A stretch of 11,096 nucleotides of DNA from Burkholderiales bacterium (GTDB taxonomy: Bacteria > Pseudomonadota > Gammaproteobacteria > Burkholderiales > Burkholderiaceae_C), in the NCBI GenBank assembly GCA_947453585.1, contig CANGHQ010000026.1, positions 1 through 11,096 on the forward strand. The letters run 5' to 3'. Shown here piece by piece: positions 6,655-11,096 of this stretch; position 1 is the stretch's first letter; every line of letters begins with the position of its first letter. Under the pieces are notes generated by a model, which was not told the origin of the DNA, did no database searches, and saw nothing but the letters and a program-made list of their open reading frames with translations. The translations under genes and the position numbers were made by a program.

Positions 6655-6685
6655 GGATGATGGACGCACTTGATGCCCATCATCC
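6655..6685 (-). terminator. Hairpin 13 nt after the phasin stop, possible 3' end
   Basis: GGATGATGG (6655-6663) and CCATCATCC (6677-6685) are perfect 9-bp inverted repeats, with an inner GCA/TGC pairing (6666-6668 with 6674-6676). The position just after the phasin stop fits a 3' terminator or mRNA-stabilising hairpin, but there is no T-tract on either strand, so intrinsic termination is doubtful. Confidence 0.4.
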
Positions 6686-6698
6686 GCGCATCGGCAAT

Positions 6699-7229
6699 TT
6701 AGCTTGCTTGCGCAGGCGCGGCGGCAGTCTTTGCTTTTTTGACGGCGTGCTTTTTTACCGCTACGGGACTTGGCGCTGCCTTAGCCGCCGCGCGCTTGAC
6801 TGGGCTGGCGCTGGGCGATGCCGACGGTTTGGAGAGGCTTTGCACCGCTTGCGTGAGCGTGTCCATGCGGGCCAGAATGGATTTGACATCCTTGTCTGAG
6901 GGCACTCCCAATTTGTGCAGGGCCTTGGCCACGCCCGCTTCGAACACCGCTTCCATTTTTCCAAGCTGGTCCGTAGCCTTGCTGGAGATTTCAGAGGCGA
7001 GGCCTTGCACCTTGATGGTGGCTTTTGCGATTTTTCCTTCGGCAGCGCTTTGGGTCTTGCGCTGTATTTCCATGCCTTCCTTGACCAGTGACTCAAAGGC
7101 CTTGTTGCCTTCCGACTGGGCGCGGGTAAAGGCCGCCAGTCCGGCTTGCCAGATTTGCTGGGCTGAATCTTTGACAGACTTTGCCGCCTCGGCGGCTGGG
7201 GCGGACGTGGCTTGTTGCTTTTTGACCAT
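6699..7229 (-). CDS. Phasin (PHA granule-associated protein) with basic Ala/Lys/Pro tail
   Basis: This is a 176-residue phasin-family protein that coats polyhydroxyalkanoate granules. Residues about 15-130 are amphipathic helix typical of the family: SAQQIWQAGLAAFTRAQSEG, FESLVKEGMEIQRKTQ, the SSKATDQLGKMEAVFEAGVAKAL region, then LGVPSDKDVKSILARMDTLTQAVQ, the conserved heptad-like segment of PhaF/PhaI-type phasins. Residues from about 135 are low-complexity Ser/Ala/Pro/Lys (KRAAAKAAP, KKHAVKKAKTAAAP), resembling the histone-H1-like tail of PhaF, which binds DNA and helps granule segregation. The ATG at 7229 follows AAGGAG (7240-7245 on the minus strand). It has its own AT-rich promoter with a perfect dyad. 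DNA binding here is inference from the tail's composition. Confidence 0.93.
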   Translation of the reverse strand: MVKKQQATSAPAAEAAKSVKDSAQQIWQAGLAAFTRAQSEGNKAFESLVKEGMEIQRKTQSAAEGKIAKATIKVQGLASEISSKATDQLGKMEAVFEAGVAKALHKLGVPSDKDVKSILARMDTLTQAVQSLSKPSASPSASPVKRAAAKAAPSPVAVKKHAVKKAKTAAAPAQAS

Positions 7230-7267
7230 GGTGTTCAGTCTCCTTGAAAGTAAGTTGAAAGTCTTAG

Positions 7268-7295
7268 TTTATCAATAAACATTATATTTTTGCAA
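7268..7295 (-). promoter_or_regulatory. Promoter of the phasin gene
   Basis: On the minus strand a consensus TATAAT lies at 7286-7281, though without a good -35 at normal spacing. An alternative pair is TTGCAA (7295-7290) and GATAAA (7273-7268) with a 16-nt spacer. Both lie 38 to 65 nt before the phasin ATG in a strongly AT-rich block, so a promoter here is likely even if the exact boxes are open. Confidence 0.6.
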
Positions 7296-7303
7296 TGTTT
7301 ATT
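7274..7303. promoter_or_regulatory. Perfect 10-bp dyad over the phasin promoter (candidate operator)
   Basis: AATAAACATT (7274-7283) and AATGTTTATT (7294-7303) are exact reverse complements with a 10-nt spacer, so the arm centres are 20 bp apart, about two helical turns. The dyad covers the candidate -10 and -35 boxes, as expected for a repressor site. PHA phasin genes are commonly repressed by PhaR; whether this is a PhaR site is unproven, and phaR is not in the window. Part of it recurs at 10369-10391. Confidence 0.6.
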
Positions 7304-7391
7304 AAAGAGGTGATGTTGTGTTCGCGGGTTTTGCATGGACGGCACGGTTGGGTCCCCTTATTCAAGGTGCAGAGACCTTAAATGCTCTGCG

Positions 7392-8720
7392 TCATTTCAA
7401 AGCGATAGGGATGGGGTTGAAGCGCGAAAACGGTTTAAAGCAGTAGCCCCCGGGCGCGTTCGGGTTGCCGGTGCGCGCAAAGGCGGCCCAGGCCGCGCGC
7501 AGCTTGTGGCCGCTGGCGTGGACCTCGGGCCAGGCGCTGTTGCCGACCAGCGGCGCGCCTTGCCAGCTGGCCTCGTCACCCAGCAACAGGGGCAGGTCGA
7601 TGCCGTGCCCGGCGCCATAGCGGTTGTTGGCAAAGCGGGTGTCCAGCCGGTAAACATAGGTTTTTTGCGGACCGGCGCGCTGTCCGCTGCGCGCTTTTGC
7701 CAGCTCCAGGGCGGGCAGGGCAAACAACTGGCGCGTCAGTACCTTGGCCACTAGGCCGTCGCCCACGCGGGGCAGGGCAAAGGCCAGCGGCGTGAGTTTG
7801 TTTTTGGCCAGACCGATGAAGGGCGCGGCGTCGTCGCGCGTCCAACCCAGCATCACATCGATGGCGCGCGTGGCCAGTGGCGGCGCACTGCCGAAGGCCG
7901 GGCTGAAGGGCAGCGGCGTGCCGGCCTGCGGCGCGACGGCCGCCTGCGCTGCCAGCAAGGCCTGCGCACTGGCGCGGTAAGGGTCTTGCTTGAGCGCTGC
8001 GCGAAACCGGATGGCCACCCGCCCCTGGTCTTGCGCCGACTGACGCACGCCCAGCGGCGCGCTTTGAAGGATGGCGCGCTGAAAGAGCGGTTGATCTGCG
8101 TGCTCGGTGAGCAGCGTGAACACCGAATGCGCGCCCGCCGACTGGCCAAACAAGGTGACGCGTGTCGGGTCGCCGCCAAAGGCGTGGATGTTGCGCTGCA
8201 CCCATTGCAGCGCGGCCAACTGGTCCAGCGTGCCGCAATTGGTCTGGCCGCCGTCCACCGCCAAAAAACCCAAGGCACCCAGCCGGTAGCTGATGGACAC
8301 TACCACCACATCGCCCTGCGCGGCCAGCCGATGCGGGCTGTAGCAAGCCAGCTCGCCGCTGCCGCACAAGTAGCCACCGCCGTGGATCCAGACCATCACC
8401 GGACGCTGGCCCTCCAAGGCCGGTGTGGCGATGGTCAGCACCTGGCAGTCTTCAGATTGTTCCAGCGGCACCTGGGGGCTGCCGATGAAAAACGCCAGCG
8501 GGTCGGGCGCTTGCGGGCACATGGGGCCGGGCCGGCTGGCGTCGCGCACGCCGGCCCAGGGCGGGCAGGGCTCAGGCGCCTGAACGCGTGCAGCGCGCGC
8601 ATAGGGGATGCCGCGAAAAATGCAAACGCCGCCCTCAGACGTACCTGCCAGATGACCTGCAGGCGGGGTGGCGATGCATGCTGGTTTGTCCATCAAGGCG
8701 CGCCCTGGGCTTGCGCTCAC
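7392..8720 (-). CDS. Type-B carboxylesterase/lipase family protein
   Basis: This is an alpha/beta-hydrolase of the COesterase family, up to 442 residues. It has the FRGIPYA entry motif, SEDCQVLTIATP, the oxyanion loop HGGG (H113), the nucleophile elbow FGQSAGA (S194), an acid position in TRDDAAPF (D296/D297, where many members have Glu) and a catalytic histidine in GAGHGID (H372), followed by LPLLLG. It should hydrolyse carboxylic esters; no signal peptide, so probably cytosolic. It is shorter than the usual 480-540 residues, mainly between the acid and the histidine. GTG 8720 overlaps the upstream stop as GTGA, which suggests coupling; ATG 8693 is an alternative giving MDKPACIATPP and costs nothing in the domain. 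It is the last gene of the acyltransferase operon; no clear terminator follows. Confidence 0.9.
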   Translation of the reverse strand: MSASPGRALMDKPACIATPPAGHLAGTSEGGVCIFRGIPYARAARVQAPEPCPPWAGVRDASRPGPMCPQAPDPLAFFIGSPQVPLEQSEDCQVLTIATPALEGQRPVMVWIHGGGYLCGSGELACYSPHRLAAQGDVVVVSISYRLGALGFLAVDGGQTNCGTLDQLAALQWVQRNIHAFGGDPTRVTLFGQSAGAHSVFTLLTEHADQPLFQRAILQSAPLGVRQSAQDQGRVAIRFRAALKQDPYRASAQALLAAQAAVAPQAGTPLPFSPAFGSAPPLATRAIDVMLGWTRDDAAPFIGLAKNKLTPLAFALPRVGDGLVAKVLTRQLFALPALELAKARSGQRAGPQKTYVYRLDTRFANNRYGAGHGIDLPLLLGDEASWQGAPLVGNSAWPEVHASGHKLRAAWAAFARTGNPNAPGGYCFKPFSRFNPIPIALK

Positions 8721-9196
8721 TTGGCCTTTTTCAGCGCGTCGGTCAGGTAGTCCAGCTCGTCGGCGCAGGCCTCTTCAGATTGCTTTTTGGCAAACTTTTC
8801 GATGCTGCCACCCAGAAAGGGCACGCTGGATTTGGCGCTGTGGCTGATGTCGTAGACGCAGCCTTTGCCCGATGCGCTCAATGAGAATTCTGCGCTCAGG
8901 CGCACCGGCTGGCCCACCATCTCGACCGTCATGCTGCCGGTGGCCTCGCCCTTGTCGCCCAGGGTCCAGGTTTCTTCGAGCACCATGTCGGATTCGGGCG
9001 GCAGCACCTTGGCCAGCATGCCGGGCAGTTCGCGGCTGACGCGGCGGTGCATGGTGACGATGACCTGGCCGGCTTTCTTTTTGGTCTTGACGGTGGCGCT
9101 GATGTCGCCCAAGGCCAGGCAGCGAGCCTCCAGCCACTTGGCGTTGGTCAGCAGGTCGAGGACGGTTGGGGCGGGGGCGTTGAGTTTGTGTTGCAT
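8717..9196 (-). CDS. DUF2505 family protein (START-like fold predicted)
   Basis: This is a 159-residue protein that I recognise as DUF2505, a family with a probable START/SRPBCC-like fold, which often forms a cavity for hydrophobic ligands. Features are the opening HKLNAPAPTVLDLLTNAKWLEA, the ISATVKTKK and VIVTMHRRVSRELP strands, ETWTLGDKGEATGSMTVEMVGQPVRLSAEFSL, and a terminal helix SIEKFAKKQSEEACADELDYL. It has no signal peptide or membrane segment. The ATG is 3 nt after the acyltransferase stop with a poor ribosome site, and its stop overlaps the esterase start, so all three are probably translated in a coupled manner. Function is unknown; binding or handing over a lipid between acyltransferase and esterase is a guess from context. 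Confidence 0.85.
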   Translation of the reverse strand: MQHKLNAPAPTVLDLLTNAKWLEARCLALGDISATVKTKKKAGQVIVTMHRRVSRELPGMLAKVLPPESDMVLEETWTLGDKGEATGSMTVEMVGQPVRLSAEFSLSASGKGCVYDISHSAKSSVPFLGGSIEKFAKKQSEEACADELDYLTDALKKAK

Positions 9197-9199
9197 GGT

Positions 9200-10336
9200 T
9201 CAGGCCGTCATGGCGTTGGGGGTGGCAGACGAAGGGATGGGGCTGGCGGGTTTGCGGGTGCGGACCCTTTTGGCAGCGGTATTGAGCGGGGTCTTGGTGG
9301 CAGTTTTGGTTGCCGTCTTGCGCGCTGCAGCAGGTGTGACCACTGTTGCCGGTGCGGCAGGTTTGCGGGTGCGCGTTGGCTTGGCGGGCCCGCGCGTTGG
9401 CGTTGCGCTGGGTGCGGCAGTTTCACGCCGGGTGGCCATCGCGGACATGGCCGACATCGCCGCCATCGCAGGCGCTGACGCGAGCAGCGACTGCACGCCG
9501 CCGACCAGGCTGCCCATGAGGCCGCGCTTCGGGTCTTTGGCCTGCACTTTGCGCAGGGCCGCCAATTGCGTCTCAATGGACTCCTTGACCGCATCTCGCA
9601 CTTCGGCAAGCACTTCCGGGTCGTCGGACTCGCCTTGGTGCTGCGCGGTTTCGATCGGTTCGCCAAAGGAGTAATAGAAACGCTCGGGACGCGGAATCAT
9701 GGACAGCCCCAAGCCCCGGGACAGCGGGAAGATTTGTTCGCCATCACCAATGAATTTGCTGCCCAGGGCGGTGGTCTTGAGCCACTTGACCAGGCCCGAG
9801 CCCATGATGTCGTTGGAGTCGATCAGGATGTCGTAGCACTCTTCCGCGCCCACGGCAGCAAAAGGAATGATGCGGTAGCCGTGCTCCACCGCCATGCGCG
9901 CAAAGCCGGTGCGGTCTTTCCAGATGAGCTGGTAGGCCTCGCCCTTGCGCTTGGCCACTTCGCGCGAGCCGCCGGGAAACACCATGATGTGGGCGCCGCT
10001 GTCCATCAGGGCGCTGCAGTTTTCACGCGTGCCCACCACGCTGCCGATCCACTTGAAGATATCGCGCCAGACGGGGATCTTGTAATGCATGCGGTCGGCC
10101 AGGCCGCGGATGTAGACGCCCTTGCGCTGGTAGACCTCGTAGCCCAGCAGCGGCACATCAAGCATGCCGTAAATGGTGTGGTTGCCGACAAACAGGGTGG
10201 GGCGCTTGGGGTCGATGTTGTCCAGGCCGGTCATCCAGGGGCGGTGCCACAGGCGGTGCAAGGCCAGCAGGCGGCCCATGGTTTTTGCGGGGGGTGGTGT
10301 GTAATCCGCCAAAGTGCTTTTGGTGCTTCTAGTCAT
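9200..10336 (-). CDS. Acyltransferase of the PlsC/DAGAT superfamily (TMEM68/PES-like) with basic tail
   Basis: This is a 378-residue protein. The motifs are GNHTIYGMLD (H53, D60), then FPGGSREVAKRKGEAYQLIW (F120 onward), KDRTGFARMA and IIPFAAVGAEECYDIL. The FPGG.RE..WK.R.GFA layout matches the neutral-lipid acyltransferases related to human TMEM68 and plant phytyl ester synthase more closely than classic PlsC. The His-Asp spacing is HX6D, not HX4D. Residues about 275-300 are Ala/Met-rich, and about 300-378 form a Thr/Ala/Pro/Arg/Lys tail (TRKPAAPATVV, RKTATKTATKTP) with no family counterpart. I start at 10336 because GGGAG (10344-10348) lies 7 nt upstream; an in-frame start at 10402 would run through promoter-like sequence. 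It heads an operon with DUF2505 and the esterase. It probably acylates a hydrophobic alcohol or glyceride at the membrane; the substrate is unknown. Confidence 0.87.
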   Translation of the reverse strand: MTRSTKSTLADYTPPPAKTMGRLLALHRLWHRPWMTGLDNIDPKRPTLFVGNHTIYGMLDVPLLGYEVYQRKGVYIRGLADRMHYKIPVWRDIFKWIGSVVGTRENCSALMDSGAHIMVFPGGSREVAKRKGEAYQLIWKDRTGFARMAVEHGYRIIPFAAVGAEECYDILIDSNDIMGSGLVKWLKTTALGSKFIGDGEQIFPLSRGLGLSMIPRPERFYYSFGEPIETAQHQGESDDPEVLAEVRDAVKESIETQLAALRKVQAKDPKRGLMGSLVGGVQSLLASAPAMAAMSAMSAMATRRETAAPSATPTRGPAKPTRTRKPAAPATVVTPAAARKTATKTATKTPLNTAAKRVRTRKPASPIPSSATPNAMTA

Positions 10337-10367
10337 AATGTGTCTCCCGGTACGAACAAAAATTCGA

Positions 10368-10391
10368 GCAATAAACAATGTCATTATTGCA
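10368..10391. promoter_or_regulatory. Dyad in the acyltransferase promoter region, related to the phasin operator
   Basis: GCAATAA (10368-10374) and TTATTGC (10384-10390) form a perfect 7-bp inverted repeat with a 9-nt spacer. Read on the minus strand, the block has TGCAA, 9 nt, then TGTTTATTG, the same layout as in the phasin promoter (8-nt gap there). It lies 32 nt before the acyltransferase ATG and about 100 nt before the divergent SulP start, so it could control either side. Confidence 0.55.
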
Positions 10392-10489
10392 GAGACTAAC
10401 AAATTTGGAAAGTAATGTTCTTGTCAAATAGGTGTGCTTTTTTGGCTTTTACTGCGTCCGACGCTGTAGCGCCCTAGGCGGCAGACAAG

Positions 10490-11096
10490 GTGTTTGAGCC
10501 CAAACTCGTCACCGCGCTGCAGGGCTACAACCGCCAGCGCCTGATTCAGGACGTCGGTGCCGGCTTGGCGGTGGGGGTGGTCGCGCTGCCACTTTCCATG
10601 GCCTTTGCCATCGCCTCGGGCCTGACGCCCGAGACTGGTTTGTTTACCGCCATCATTGCGGGTTTTGTCATTTCGCTGCTCGGCGGCAGCCGGGTGCAGG
10701 TGGGTGGCCCGGCCGGTGCATTCATCGTCATCGTCTACGGCATCGTGCAACGCTACGGTGTGGCCAATCTGGTGATCGCCACTGCCATGTCGGGTGTGAT
10801 GCTCCTGGCCATGGGCCTGCTGCGCTTGGGCACGCTGGTGCGCTTTATTCCGGTGTCGGTGGTCATCGGCTTTAGCAACGGCATTGCGGTCTTGATTGCG
10901 CTGTCGCAGATCAAAGACTTTCTGGGCTTGGATGTGCCCCACATGCCAGCTGATTTCGTCGGCATCGTGCAGACGATTGCAGCCCAGGCGCATGCGTTCA
11001 ACCCCTGGGCGCTTGGGCTGGCCGCCGGGTCGCTGCTCTTGCTGGTGCTTTGGCAGTTTGCGTTGCCGCGGCTTTTGCGCGCGCACGACTGGCCGA
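10490..11096 (+). CDS. SulP family inorganic anion transporter (N-terminal part, cut by window edge)
   Basis: The first 202 codons of a membrane transporter are present; the gene runs off the right edge. The protein opens MFEPKLVTALQGYNRQRLIQD and enters the SulP core: VGVVALPLSMAFAIASGL, TGLFTAIIAGFVISLLGGS, then VQVGGPAGAFIVIVYGI, followed by further hydrophobic helices including LLRLGTLVRFIPVSVVIGF. These are hallmark SulP sequences; members carry sulfate, bicarbonate or other anions, and most end in a cytosolic STAS domain not visible here. GTG 10490 is the only usable start, because an in-frame TAG lies at 10475-10477; AGGCGG (10476-10481) is 8 nt upstream. It diverges from the acyltransferase operon. 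Substrate cannot be told from this part. Confidence 0.92.
   Translation, partial: MFEPKLVTALQGYNRQRLIQDVGAGLAVGVVALPLSMAFAIASGLTPETGLFTAIIAGFVISLLGGSRVQVGGPAGAFIVIVYGIVQRYGVANLVIATAMSGVMLLAMGLLRLGTLVRFIPVSVVIGFSNGIAVLIALSQIKDFLGLDVPHMPADFVGIVQTIAAQAHAFNPWALGLAAGSLLLLVLWQFALPRLLRAHDWP

Larger units (their letters stand above)
6501..6698. other. Convergent intergenic region with several hairpins
   Basis: No gene is visible here. Two mutually exclusive stems follow the PHA-system stop: GGTCG (6501-6505) with CGACC (6513-6517), or CCGACC (6512-6517) with GGTCGG (6533-6538). Further on are the 6570-6590 hairpin and the 6655-6685 hairpin, listed separately. None has a clear T-run. The region presumably holds the 3' ends of both convergent transcripts. 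Confidence 0.5.

Noticed and set aside
7364..7390. Overlapping AAGGT/ACCTT and GCAGAG/CTCTGC stems after the esterase operon as a terminator
   Set aside because: The stems are short and mutually exclusive, with no T-tract on the minus strand, so termination is not supported.
7392..7470. Possible frameshift at the 3' end of the carboxylesterase
   Set aside because: The tail diverges from the family after GNPNAPG, but no alternative frame restores a clear family ending, and the reading frame closes normally.
1..11096. CRISPR array, insertion sequence, phage or defence system
   Set aside because: No regularly spaced repeats, transposase-like reading frame, terminal inverted repeats or nuclease families are visible.

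Overview
The window reads as a chromosomal stretch from a GC-rich betaproteobacterium, most likely Burkholderiales and probably Comamonadaceae (Rhodoferax/Polaromonas/Acidovorax-like). This is inferred from GC-rich codon use, the polyhydroxyalkanoate (PHA) protein types present and the style of the operons. I see no phage, insertion sequence, CRISPR array or obviously transferred DNA.

Layout. (1) 1-118: a complete tRNA-Asp(GTC) with encoded CCA and an intrinsic terminator. (2) 248-2240: a tight plus-strand operon of a LemA lipoprotein, an exported TPM-domain protein with a glycine-rich tail, and a cytosolic TPM-domain protein. (3) 2347-2832: a cysteine-type glutathione peroxidase. (4) 2856-5978, minus strand: a BBE-type FAD oxidoreductase followed 5 nt later by a long-chain acyl-CoA synthetase, closed by a terminator. 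(5) 6180-6500, plus strand: a small PHA-system protein, probably started by TTG. (6) 6699-7229, minus strand: a phasin with a basic Ala/Lys/Pro tail and its own AT-rich promoter carrying a perfect dyad. (7) 7392-10336, minus strand: a tightly packed operon of a TMEM68/PES-like acyltransferase, a DUF2505 protein and a type-B carboxylesterase. (8) 10490 to the right edge, plus strand: the N-terminal part of a SulP anion transporter.

How the genes may work together. The middle and right parts are rich in acyl-lipid and storage-granule functions: acyl-CoA activation, acyl transfer, ester hydrolysis, a START-like putative lipid-binding protein, a phasin and a PHA-system protein. The most interesting inference is that the acyltransferase-DUF2505-esterase operon and the phasin gene form one regulon. 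Both promoters carry the same AT-rich element (TGCAA, 8-9 nt, TGTTTATTG, read on the minus strand), and both the acyltransferase and the phasin end in a similar low-complexity basic tail. This would fit an uncharacterised neutral-lipid or granule-associated acyl-ester module, but it is a hypothesis from sequence only. No individual gene family here is new.
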